64,000 bases of DNA from Austropuccinia psidii (Eukaryota > Basidiomycota > Pucciniomycetes > Pucciniales > Sphaerophragmiaceae). The notes under the pieces were generated by a model that was not told where the DNA came from, did no database searches, and saw nothing but the letters and a program-made list of their open reading frames with translations. The position numbers were made by a program, and so were the translations under genes. Each line of letters opens with the position of its first letter. Within the stretch, counting starts at the first letter, position 1. The stretch spans positions 10,688,975 through 10,752,974 of the forward strand of contig JALGQZ010000011.1 of NCBI GenBank assembly GCA_023105745.1, in the 5' to 3' direction. Shown one piece after another: positions 11,422-21,347 of this stretch.

Positions 11422-12766
11422 TGCTTGCTAGGGAAGCCTTCTGATGATCCTTGCCTATTCTCAGGCCTCTTGAAGCATTTTTCAAATGGGTGCTTTCCAC
11501 CACAATAATTGCACAAACCTTCTTTAATCCTCCTCTCCTTTTCAGAACCAATTGAATTGTTGTCCTTATTGAGGAGAGCAGCATGAGGCTTGTCTTTGGA
11601 CATTTGAAAATTCTTCCCCTTCTTATTCTTATTGTGATAAGGCTTCTTGGATGATGAACTTTGAGGAGGCTTGGAGGAATTGGATCCAATGATTGGAGGC
11701 TTCTTCTCTTGATGACTGCCCTTTTCCTTTTGCCTCTCATGATATCTTGTGTCTAATTCTAAAGTGACATACATAAGTTCTTGAAGAGTGTCAAAGGTTC
11801 CAGGGTTAGAAGCCAATTGGTCCAATAATCTTGATGCCAATCCTCTTCTGTACACATGAATGTAAGCTCTTTCCCCCCAATCTCCAATTCTTGACATTAA
11901 GCTTCTGAAATCTGCTATGTACAAGGAAACCTGACCACTTTCCTTCATCCTCAAATTGTCCAACTCCTGTTCAGCTTTCCTGACTTCATTGGGGTCACCA
12001 AACAGAGTGAATAATTGAGATTCAAACAATGGCCAATTATTGAGGAGGTAGGAAGGGTCTTCATTGGAAATATTTGAGAGGTAAGGTTCAATCCATTTGC
12101 CAGCTCTACAGTAAGAAAAGAATTTGAGTACAAAACCTTCTTCCTGTCAGAGAAGAAGTTTGCTGGATCATTATGTAAAATTAGTTGACAGGATTGGATA
12201 AATCCTCTCACCTTATGAGCTTGAGTACCATCAAAAGAATCAGGTGCCTTCATGGATGGAGTCTTGAAAGCAGGGGCTTTGGAATTGTCCCTGGGAGCAA
12301 CTGCTTGAGTGAGTTGCCCCATCAATTGAGTCATCTGCTCCATCATCTTGAGGAGACTTGGATCAGTTTGAGAGACATGAGGTTGACTAGAAAGGGCTAG
12401 ATTAGAACCCTGAGGCACCTCTGGAGCATTTGCCAAGGCATCTGCCACTTCAGTTTCCCCAGAATCTTCCTCTTCCACAGACTCTTCCCCCTCTTCATCT
12501 TCAACTTCCCCTAATCTTGCTCTTGCACCTTCAGACATGCCAGGGTAGCCACCCAAAAGTCCAGAAAAGGATCTTGATCTTCTATATTTCATTCCACCTC
12601 TTCTTGAGGGTGCTGCTCCTTCCATTGGTGGTCCTCTGTCCAAATTTGCACTCAGTTGATGAACTGATGGTGTGCGGTCAAGAGGAGCCCTTGCTGTAGG
12701 AGTGAGAACAGCTTGAATTCTTTGGGATCTAGTATTTTTGGCTGGGGGACTATGCTGAACTGGCAT
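11409..12766 (-). pseudogene. gag: E1 gag, broken by one missing base
   Basis: The start is the ATG at 12764-12766 (MPVQHSPPAKNTRSQ), since the upstream in-frame stretch is leader. It reads through an acidic, Ser/Gly-rich N-terminus and a capsid core, then loses frame near 12110. There ACT G-T AGA lacks one base compared with the uninterrupted E2 frame. The second frame carries on from ESQLFTLFGDPNEVRKAE to a zinc knuckle CNYCGGKHPFEKC and ends GKA at 11409. Without the gap it would be about 450 residues. The knuckle spacing is C-x2-C-x3-H-x4-C, one residue shorter than usual. Confidence 0.88.
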
Positions 12767-13484
12767 TTTGAAATAAATGAAATAAAACTTGATGGTATTA
12801 AAGATAATCAAAACTTGGCCAAATCAATCACAATAAAATCTTGATGAATCTTGAGGAATCAATTCAAATCTTGAGGAATCAAATTCAATCAACAGTCAAA
12901 TAAATTCAATCAATCAACAATCAATTCAAATCAAATATCAATAATCTTGAGGAATCAATAATCAATCAATATTCAATCAATAATCAATCAATAAATGTCT
13001 TCAATATGAAATCAAGTCTTGAGGAATCAATCAATCAGTTCAAAATCTTCAGAAATCAATTCAATATCTTGATGAGTCAAATCAAATCAATAATCAAAAT
13101 CAATTCTTGAGGATCAATCAATATCTTGAGAGTTCAAAGTCAATAAATCCAATAAATCCTGAATCAATAACCCAAATGAATCCCAATGAATAATCCAGTC
13201 AATTAAACCAATCAATAATCCCTAGATGAAACCTGGATAAGAACACAGAAAAATTTGATTGATAAAAATAAAATGAAGTGATGAAATGGTCAGCAGTGAT
13301 TAAGAAAGGAAAAGAATCAATTTTCATAAGAATGAAATGAATGAGATGAAAATTGATGAGAGAGAAAAATTCATAGAAAATCATAAAAAATCATAAAATC
13401 ATGAAAAAGTCATAATTGATGAAGGAGAGGAAATGAATATAAATGAATGAAAAGAAAGAATCAAATATGAGTTAATTAATTTAA
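12767..13484 (-). other. E1 leader with scattered TCTTGAGGAATCAA repeats
   Basis: The 718 bases between primer site and gag contain many copies of a short word, on the plus strand (T)CTTGAGGAATCAA, mixed with AATCAATCAA runs, especially 12839-13140. The homologous leader of E2 at 63650-64000 has the same words (TCTTGAGGGAATCAATC, CTTCAAGAAAAT). No open frame of note is present. It may be a packaging or enhancer region, which is inference. Confidence 0.6.
13470..13483 (-). promoter_or_regulatory. Putative self-priming primer-binding site of E1
   Basis: Directly next to the 5' LTR the element strand reads T then TAAATTAATTAACT. No TGG-type tRNA site is present. Fourteen bases are perfectly complementary to AGTTAATTAATTTA inside the LTR (13848-13861 on the plus strand reads TAAATTAATTAACT). 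This is the arrangement of Tf1/sushi chromoviruses, whose mRNA 5' end folds back to prime reverse transcription. The match is AT-rich, so chance must be considered. Confidence 0.6.
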
Positions 13485-14246
13485 TGTCACAGGGGCTCTT
13501 CGAAGTGAAGAGGGCCTGGCACTCAGTAAACTGGGACTCACTTATGGAGGGCTCAAAGATAAGATAAGATGAGATACACTTAAGAGTGTTAAAGATAAAT
13601 TGCTAAAGAATAAATATAAGAAAAAGAAGCAACAAAAGATAAGAGTAAAAGAATAGAAGAGCCAACCACAAACAAGTCCAAGTCCACTGTTTCAACCTGT
13701 CAGAATGGAAAGAGAAGGGTTAATAAGGATATGGCCACCCAACTCATACTGTACAGGCAAAGAGAGAAATGGCAAAGACTAACTTAAAATTAAATAATTA
13801 TAATACCCAAAATAAGGATAAGAATAATTATGAAATGATAAATAAACTAAATTAATTAACTGGGGAAAAGTCCCCAGGGGGGAGAAAGAGGGGCTGGTAT
13901 ATGTGAGAATCACCAGCCCTGATCCAGAGGAAGAATTTTCATGAGAATATTTGATGATTGAATTGAGTCTGGCCAATACAGGTCCTGTACAGCTGTACAG
14001 AACCTGTACAAGAGGTGTGGTGTATTTGAGTGATCATACAGTTCCATACTAGTGTATTGAAACTGTATTGGGTGAAACCAGCCTGTACAGGTATTGACAG
14101 GCTGTATTGAGGTACCAAGCTGTATGCATGTTTCAGAATGAAGATTGCTGAAATTGAATGCTGATACAAATGCTGGATCTGCTGATTTGAGGTGTTTGAG
14201 TGGGTGTGTGAATGAATACCCTTACCCCTGATGAGTGGTTGTTACA
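13485..14246 (-). repeat. E1 5' LTR (762 bp), carries the promoter
   Basis: Same length and nearly the same sequence as 5261-6022. The segment at 13848-13861 is complementary to the presumed primer site next to the LTR. If priming works as in Tf1-type elements, transcription should start near 13861, giving a U3 of about 385 bp. Confidence 0.92.
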
Positions 14247-14429
14247 AAAGCCCCTTTATTATTAAATTAATCCATCTCTAACCCTTATAAAACTATTTTA
14301 AACTATTTTCCATGTGTCACAGTCATAGTTTTAGTTGTAAATAGCCTTATTTCCACTTCAACATAGACTCATCCTGACAAAAAAAAAATTTAAGTGGCAA
14401 TTTGCCAGCAAAGGGCAGTGGTAGATGGC

Positions 14430-15461
14430 CTACCATCTTGTGGGTCCCCCATTGGCAGTGATAACTGCCTGCATGCAATCATGCATCCCAAGGAGGAGCT
14501 TATTGAAAAAATGTGGTGAAATCTTGTTCCATGCCATTTGAATGGCGGCTCGTAATTTGTCCATTGTGTGAGGCTGGTGGTGCTTGCTCACTTGCGTCTT
14601 GATAGTTTTCCACACATTCTTGATGGGGTTCAGATTGGGCGAATGGGCCGGCCAGGGAAGCTTATCGATTTGATTTCTTGCTTGCCATTCATTTGAGATT
14701 CGCGCGGTGTGAATCGGCACCCCATCTTCCATCATTGCGATCCGTTCACAGTTACAAATGTATGGGGCGTCCACCATGTAGTCATAAAATGGCTGGAGGT
14801 GGGGTTTGTAAACTTGTTGAACAAACCATTCGGCCGTTTGATTTCCGTCTAAAAATACCAATGGCCATTTGGTTCTGCCAATGAAAGCCCCCCAAACCAT
14901 CATTGATTGTCGGCCTGATCAATGATTGACTTGGATATTCTCGAGGATGTGCTTCTCTTGTGTTGTGCGCCAAACACGTACTCGATCACTTTTCTTGCCA
15001 AGTTCAAACGACGATTTGTCCGTCCAAATTATTTGGGCCGACAGCTGGATCGTCCAATGCCCGAACTGGTTGGAAAAGGCCAATCGCCTTTCGAAATCCA
15101 ACGCGCGCAAGTATGGTTTTTTTGGGGAAATACATGATCTTTCACCCAGATCATGTATTGCCTTGCTGATCGTGCATGGACTGACTTCCTCGCCAATTGC
15201 TTCTTTGATTTCACGTAGGTTTGCTCGTCTGTTTTCGCTGATGAACCGGTCCAAGCCTTGACAGTCTTTGTTGTTGAGAATTTTTGGTTGACCGGACTTC
15301 GGTTGGGTTGCACAGGTCCCACGTTCCCGAAATCGTCGGATTGTATCGTAAACCGTTGATTTTGATATTGCCACTTGCTGTGATATGTGGCGTATTGACA
15401 AGCCGGCATTCCACATGCCAGCTATCTGGCTTTGCTGCTCCAACACAAGGTATTTGGGCAT
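14430..15461 (-). pseudogene. Tc1/mariner transposase 1, two disabling mutations
   Basis: A 343-codon DD34E-type transposase starting at the ATG of MPKYLVLEQQ (15459-15461) and ending PTRW-stop at 14430. A helix-turn-helix DNA-binding part (SIRHISQQVAISKSTVYDTI) is followed by the DDE core. The first Asp is in IIWTDKSSFELG and the second in MMEDGVPIHTA. The third acidic residue, 35 positions on, is Lys in NPIKNVW (14619-14621) where the family has NPIEN. A TGA at 14919-14921 replaces Arg of the NHRSGR motif (present in transposase 2), a CGA-to-TGA change. Both changes are G:C to A:T, so the copy is dead in two ways. Confidence 0.93.
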
Positions 15462-15730
15462 GACTATGGATGAAAGGTGAGTTAGAAAACACGAAAGGAA
15501 TTTCCAAAAAAAGAACATACCAACAACCCCCAATATAAGAATACAATAGAAAAAATCAAAACAATAGTTCAATCCCAAGGTGAGGAGCTGAAGATGTGAG
15601 AAAATGTTAGAAAAAAAAAATCTTAATACATTGTGTTACGTGACACAAAAAAAATTAAAAACAAAAAGAAAAACCTAAAAAAAGGGTTACGTGATTGCAC
15701 ACGGTCCATGTGCTTTGTATCCGTGCAGAC

Positions 15731-15759
15731 AGTGTCTGAATATATGCTTCGGGGCACTA
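15731..15759 (-). repeat. Right terminal inverted repeat of mariner 1
   Basis: On the minus strand it reads TAGTGCCCCGAAGCATATAT and is followed outward by the second TA copy at 15760-15761. Confidence 0.88.
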
Positions 15760-16613
15760 TACATGGCATAACCTTGCCATATTTAATGATAGCCCTATCA
15801 AAGAAGGTACCATTGTGTAGAGAACATAGAGAGATACACACTGGACCAATTTTGAAGTGGATATCTCAGAAACTGACAAAGGTATGGCTGTTTTAAGGTC
15901 AAAATCACACAGTTTGGCCAATACAGCCTTACCATGGGATAATATCCCATAACCATGATTATGAGGTGTCAAACAGACAAAGAAGCTTGTTTTTACTTCA
16001 ATAACTCATAGTTAATTCAATACTGGGGTCCCATACAGGTTCTGTACAGCATTCTATGCGTCATACACGTCAGAATCAAGCTGTGTGGTCCCCAGATGAA
16101 AATTTTCACCCTGTATTGGTGAAAACTTCCCAGATGTGGTTTCAAAGCCGCATCTGAGCCCAATACAGGCTATACAGGTCTTTTGAAAACCACAAGCCTG
16201 TCCTAGAGAGTGAAAAATCTTCACTTCCTCTACGTGGAAAGGTCTAGCAGCCTTTCCACCCCATTTCAGGATAAAAAGGGGCCTTTTCACAGCCAGAAAA
16301 GGTTTCCTCATCCTGCTCTTGAATTCCTACATAGTGCAACTGTCAAAAACAGTTATACTATTGGAAAATAATGAGGTATACTTTAAACTTAAGTATTGTA
16401 GTCTTTATTATTGTTATCCAACAGCTAAAGCTGCACCCAGGGCTTTCAACAGCTCTCACCACCACTATTACACAAATAGTAAAGCCCTTTTCTTTTCATT
16501 ATAAACCCTTATTGTCAAAAACACTCTTATTTTAAACCTTTATAACCATGTCCCAGTCATAGTTAAAGTTGTAAATAGCCTAATTACTACTTCATCATAG
16601 ACTCAGCCTGACA

Positions 16614-16904
16614 TTAAGGGTCATCAAATATTCAATATTGAATTTCCAGGCTGAACAAATATTCAGAATAAAATTTGAGCTACCTTCAAATATTTGAGAT
16701 TGTATTCTTGAATTTTCAAACATTTAAAACCAGATTTTGAAGTAAGTTTTGGGAATAATGAAATAAATAATTACATGAACACTTTCATTTATATATAATT
16801 TAAGTAAATTTCTTCTTATAGCTTGATTCTAAATCATTTTGGGCCTTTTGTAAAACCACATCAGCCCTTAAGTATTTTTTCCAAAACTCATTAAATACAC
16901 ATAA
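16614..16904. other. Spacer right of the first nest
   Basis: About 290 bases of AT-rich sequence that continue the 1249-3096 spacer after removal of the nested elements. Nothing coding was recognised. Confidence 0.5.
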
Positions 16905-17165
16905 TAAATGCTATGGGGCCCTTGTTGATGAAATAAATGGAATTCCTATTCCATAAATGGCACTGTGAATGCAATTTATGGTATTGTTAATTCCATTAAC
17001 ACCATTACTTTCATTTATGCATTTTTGATTCCACTAATGTCTTAATGTCATTGTTGTGGCCATTCATGTTACTTGGAATTGTTGATGCCATTAATGTTAC
17101 TTAGGGAATTGTTGATGCCATTCATTCCATTTGCATAATTTTTCATGAAATTTGTGTGAGTCATG
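16905..17165. repeat. Cluster of CCATAAATGG-like and TTGATGCCATT words
   Basis: Imperfect copies of the words seen at 567-790 recur (TTCCATAAATGGCA, AATTGTTGATGCCATT twice, CATTTATGC). The spacing is irregular, so it is a degenerate relative of the minisatellite rather than a clean array. Confidence 0.5.
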
Positions 17166-19760
17166 GCATTGTAACAATTGTTCAACCCAAGAAGTTTCCC
17201 AAAAATATGGGATTCTTGTTTTTGAATCTCAAGATTGAACTCTTCATTTTTTAAAAAGAATGAGAAAATTCATAAATAGGAAGTTTTTTTAAACAAATTG
17301 TCAGAGAAATTTTCCCAAAAGCACTATGAAAAAACACAATGGAATAAATATGGCAAAAAAAATCAAAAAATTCCTCAAAAAATGTCATTTCCTGAGGATT
17401 TTTTTGAGAAAGGATGTCATTTACATGTTCTTACCAAATAATTATGTGTTTTCTTATATTATCATTTACAAGCATAAACACTCCATGTGAATATTTAGAT
17501 AATCATGTTATATGTGGTTCATATAATAGCAAATGTTTAATATTATCATTCAATGATATTGAATTAGACTAGATTAGGGTATTATCATTGTAATGAAGAA
17601 TTCAAAATGAAAAAATCGGCCATACAACATTGCAAAGAATTACATCTAACAAAATTAAGGTTGCTACTATGCAAACCAAATTACATAAAAATAAATATTC
17701 CTCACCATCATAATCTTGCAAAAAGAGGCAATTAAGTTAAAATATTTGTATTAATTATTGACCTCAAAAATAGAATTTGAACAAAAAGGATTATTCATTT
17801 CAAAAGTAAAATTTCAAAGAAAAAATAAACATGATACTAATAATTAATTGGATTATGTAATTCCCCTGATAATAATAATTAATTTTATCATGTAGTTTGA
17901 CATCTTAAAAGTTAAATATCCAAATTGAAAAGATATAATATAATCAAAATAAGAATAAGAACAAAGACAAAAATTAATTAAGAATAAAATAAAAATGAAA
18001 TAACTGTAAAATGGAATTAAATTCAAATTAAGATGAAAGGCAGAATCAAAATCTAAATAGAAATACGATGAAAAATATAATGAAAACAAAATAAAATAAA
18101 GAATATTCATCAAATATAATTAAACTAATTTACAACAAAAATATAAGAAAAAGAAAAAGAAAGTTAAAAAAAGATCAAATAGACATTCCATCAATATTCA
18201 AAATAAGATGAATTCAAAAGTTAATTAAAAATTATACAATCAAAAAAATAGCTCAAAGATCAAGTATTGAAAAAATTATTTCAAGGTATACTCAAAACCA
18301 CTTATGATTCAAACAACATAAATCAAATAATTACTCAATTATAAGAATAAATTGTAACAAAATAACATACATAAAATTAAATTAATTTAATTTAAAACAA
18401 AACTGAAATCAAGATGAACATTAAATAAAATAAAAGCTTAAAATATAACTATTATAATTTAAGAGAAAAATAAAAAAATAAGATGAAAAAATAAATTGAA
18501 AGCCTAATAATCATTTTTGAGTAATGTTTATAATAAGAAATATATAATGTTGAAGGTAATGAAAAATCAAATGTAAAAATTTCTGCTACAGCTCCTAGGT
18601 TATTATTATTAAACTAGTTGAGGTTTCAAATGTGATTTCAGTTATCTTTCAAGAAACAATGCATTATCTTATTGGGATCTTGTCTTTTAGTTACTCACCA
18701 AAGCTTAAAATATTAATTAATTATTATTATTTAGAAATATTTTGGCTTTTTTGTGACTTAATAAATTTGGAAATTATAATATTAATAACTAATATTTCAG
18801 CTTTTGATGTGCCATCAGTTATATAATAGTAGGATATTTCCTCTAAATATTTATTATTATTGTCAGAAATAATTTATAAATAATTATTATAATTGCTTAA
18901 TTCAATGATCATTCTTGAATTGATTGATTATTATTATATATTGTTAGATATACATATCTGGTTAGTTGTTATTATAAATAATCATTCTTTATCCCCATGG
19001 ATAATTGATATATCACTATTATATATAATTTCCTAATTCTTACAAGAAAACACTAATTAGCTTTGAATCTAAGCTACTTATTGATTATTACAGAAATTTT
19101 CTTATTAATAAAAATTAAATTCGTTAAGGATTGTTATTTTTGTTAGTTATTATTCTTCTAATCTAAATCTTTGTCACTGAATTTTGATGATATTCCTCAT
19201 GACTAATTTATATATCATTATGATGAATTATTTATTTAACTTATTAATTATAAATTATACATGAAATTGAATATGAATAATTCATCAATCATACATCAAT
19301 AAATCTTTGATGATACTTATAAGGAATGAATTACTTATTATGCTTTTATTTAGTCACATGTTTTTTATTTTGTTAATTTCATTTATTTTTTTATTTTTGA
19401 TGGATCAATAGTTGGTGATTTCTTTTTATTATTTATCTTAATGAATCATTTTTATATTTTCATAATTTAATGATGATTCATTTTGATTATTGTTATTATA
19501 TTTTTTTCTTTTTTCTTTTTTATTTCTTTATTTGTTACTATTCAAGGGTTGATAGTTTGTTATTTCTTGTTATCATTTATTTGTTATTGATTATTAGTGA
19601 TTTATTCATTGTATTTATAGATTATAAATGATGGATGAATTTGAATATATCTTTTTGATGAATCAATATTGTAATTGATTAATTTAATAATTATTCATTT
19701 CATTTTTACTATTTAGATTTAATTTATCTAGTGTTTAGTTATTCTTTATTTCTTTATTCA
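17166..19760. other. Very AT-rich spacer with strand asymmetry
   Basis: No gene is supported. From about 17640 to 18560 the plus strand is A-rich; from about 18600 to 20450 it is T-rich. Repeated words such as ATTATTTAT and TGATGAATC occur in the second part. The few frames of 60-86 codons here are Phe/Tyr/Ile-rich and look like translated AT-rich DNA. Confidence 0.55.
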
Positions 19761-19761
19761 C

Positions 19762-19852
<91 letters not shown>

Positions 19853-19857
19853 TTTGT

Positions 19858-19888
<31 letters not shown>

Positions 19889-19890
19889 TT
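19761..19890 (+). repeat. (TTTA)n microsatellite, about 32 units
   Basis: An almost perfect tetranucleotide array with one TTTG interruption near 19856. The surrounding 19380-20420 is also rich in TTTATT words. The open frame across it (Ile-Tyr-Leu-Phe repeats) is an artefact of the period. Confidence 0.95.
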
Positions 19891-20580
19891 ATTTCCTTTT
19901 CATTATACATTTGTTGGTGAGTGGTTTATTTTTTAATTCTTTATTTCTTATTATTTATGAATTGATGTTTTGTTATCTCATTTTATTATTTATTTATATT
20001 TTTAATCTTGTAATAATGATTTATGATTTATGTATTTGTTAATTTTGCTTTTTTATTTGGATTTATGATATATTATTTCTGGGTTTTTAATTTTTATTTC
20101 TTTATTTCTGGGTATTTATTGAATGATTGTTTCTTATTCAACTTTATTATTTATTTATACTTTTAAAATGACTTATCTATTCATTAAACCTATTAATTAC
20201 AAGCTAATCGTGAATTTGAATTTAACCAACTTTATTCATATTATATTTACTTATTATTTATGCATTAATCACTTTCTTTCTTAATTCATTACTTTTTTAC
20301 TATCTATCTATTGTAGATTTTTCATTTTTTCATTTTATATTATACTCAATAAAGAATTTTTTTTGAAACTTCTTATTCTTCATTTATATTTCATTGATTA
20401 TCATTAATTTTTCCTATTTTTTTATTTTATCATTGTAGGAAATTTGGGAAGCAATTCCTAAATACCTAAGAAATATGAAGTAATACAAATATTTTTCATG
20501 GTGTGGGCCCCTCCCATGAAAAGAAAATAGTTTAATCTAATTAAATTGATAAAAAAGGAAAAGTTTATTTTTTGAGGATG
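19891..20580. other. T-rich spacer
   Basis: It continues the T-rich plus-strand composition up to about 20450, then changes sharply to more balanced sequence (GTGTGGGCCCCTCCC near 20500). No gene was recognised in it. Confidence 0.5.
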
Positions 20581-20621
20581 TTTGATTCATCTAATTTTAT
20601 AGTGGTGTTTTACTCTTTATT

Positions 20622-20960
20622 GTGCCAGACACTTTCAAAAGAGGCAATGGCCATATTGGCCTGGAAAGATCCTCTTTTGTTGATCTGTTGACCCAAGCCC
20701 TCAATTTATTAGTCACCACAAGGTGTTACAGCCTCAAGCCATCTTTATGCATGTGCACTCACATAGAGAGACAAAGGCTTAAGAAAAACCCTGCTTCGAC
20801 CAAGTTTACTGAGGTCTTTCAGCATTTTTTACCAGTTGATGTTTGTGGACAAGAGTCAATGAAATCAGAAAGGATATTTTGCTTGTTGTGGGATGAAGCA
20901 CTGCTTGAGTTACAAAAGATTGCAAAAAGTGATTTTAATCAAGCTTGGCTTATTTACTAA
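20622..20960 (+). CDS. Unrecognised 112-codon open frame
   Basis: The frame runs from an ATG (MPDTFKRGNGH) to TAA with a base composition more like coding DNA than its flanks. The protein has several Cys and Leu (QALNLLVTTRCYS, CMCTHIERQR) and a Leu-rich end (LLWDEALLELQKIAKSD). I recognise no domain. It could be an exon of a larger gene, a pseudogene fragment or chance. It lies about 390 bases beyond the 3' end of the chitinase-like gene, on the opposite strand. Confidence 0.25.
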   Translation: MPDTFKRGNGHIGLERSSFVDLLTQALNLLVTTRCYSLKPSLCMCTHIERQRLKKNPASTKFTEVFQHFLPVDVCGQESMKSERIFCLLWDEALLELQKIAKSDFNQAWLIY

Positions 20961-21347
20961 TGTTTTGATAAATAAACATGAATGGGTACAATATAAACTC
21001 ACCATTAACCGATTATAATCAAAGTCATCATCACAGCTAGCAAGTTCCCATAAAGAGAAAGGCTTTGATCCATTCGAATGAACTGTAGTATTTCTTGTAG
21101 ATGTTTTTGTTTAAACCTCTTTAAGGATAGCTGGATGCAAATAATTCGACATTGGTGAAGATGAAATCTTTAGCTGTATAAGATTTTGGTTTTTCAAAAA
21201 CGATATCTTGGGATTTTGGATTCAGAATAAGAGGGTGGTGTTGAATGGAAGAAGAATCTGGCGGACGCATTCTGAAAGCCTTTGGTTAAGATATGCAATT
21301 TCTCCTCACAGAACTCATTTTGAATGTTTTTACAATAAATGAGATCT
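20961..21347. other. Intergenic sequence between the two opposed frames
   Basis: Balanced-composition DNA at the 3' side of the chitinase-like gene; it may hold its 3' untranslated region and terminator. No frame or motif was recognised. Confidence 0.4.

Larger units (their letters stand above)
5261..14246 (-). mobile_element. Ty3/gypsy chromovirus E1, almost complete
   Basis: An 8,986-bp element on the minus strand: 5' LTR 13485-14246, leader, gag, -1 frameshift site, pol (protease, reverse transcriptase, RNase H, integrase, chromodomain), a long 3' region, purine tract, 3' LTR 5261-6022. It is flanked by AAAGC (5256-5260 and 14247-14251). The empty site is visible in LTR-A copy 3, where the sequence runs through AAAGCCC uninterrupted. 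Only two disabling changes were seen: one missing base in gag and one stop in pol. Both LTRs are 762 bp and nearly identical, so the insertion is young. Confidence 0.93.
3951..14379 (+). mobile_element. Solo LTR-A copy 2, inside mariner 1 and split by E1
   Basis: Begins TGTCAGCCTG at 3951 and ends CATCCTGACA at 14379. The left part is 3951-5260 and the right part 14247-14379, together about 1.44 kb. Flanks read AAAAA on both sides, so the 5-bp duplication is plausible but lies in low-complexity sequence. It inserted between the left end and the transposase 3' end of mariner 1. Confidence 0.85.
3681..15759 (-). mobile_element. Tc1/mariner transposon 1, split by LTR-A copy 2 and E1
   Basis: Terminal inverted repeats of 29 bp with three mismatches (3681-3709 and 15731-15759, core AGTGCCCCGAAGCATATAT) are flanked by TA at 3679-3680 and 15760-15761, the target preference of this superfamily. 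Uninterrupted LTR-A reads CTTGTACATGG at the insertion point, which confirms the boundary. Without the inserted 3951-14379 segment the transposon is about 1.65 kb. It carries one transposase frame on the minus strand, which is mutated. Confidence 0.88.
3097..16613 (+). mobile_element. Solo LTR-A copy 1, split by nested elements
   Basis: The repeat begins TGTCAGCCTG at 3097 and ends CAGCCTGACA at 16613. The ends form a TGTCAG/CTGACA inverted pair and are flanked by a 5-bp duplication TTAAG (3092-3096 and 16614-16618). The two halves, 3097-3678 and about 15760-16613, add up to about 1.43 kb, the same as the uninterrupted copy at 46897-48336. Size, TG...CA ends and a 5-bp duplication fit a solo LTR of a Ty3/gypsy-type element. 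No internal region of this family occurs in the window. Confidence 0.88.

Noticed and set aside
12840..13140. CRISPR-like look of spaced short repeats
   Set aside because: Repeats are short, irregular and without equal spacers, in a eukaryotic retroelement leader.
19731..20042. 103-codon plus-strand open frame
   Set aside because: It is the translation of a (TTTA)n array and T-rich flank; no protein-like content.
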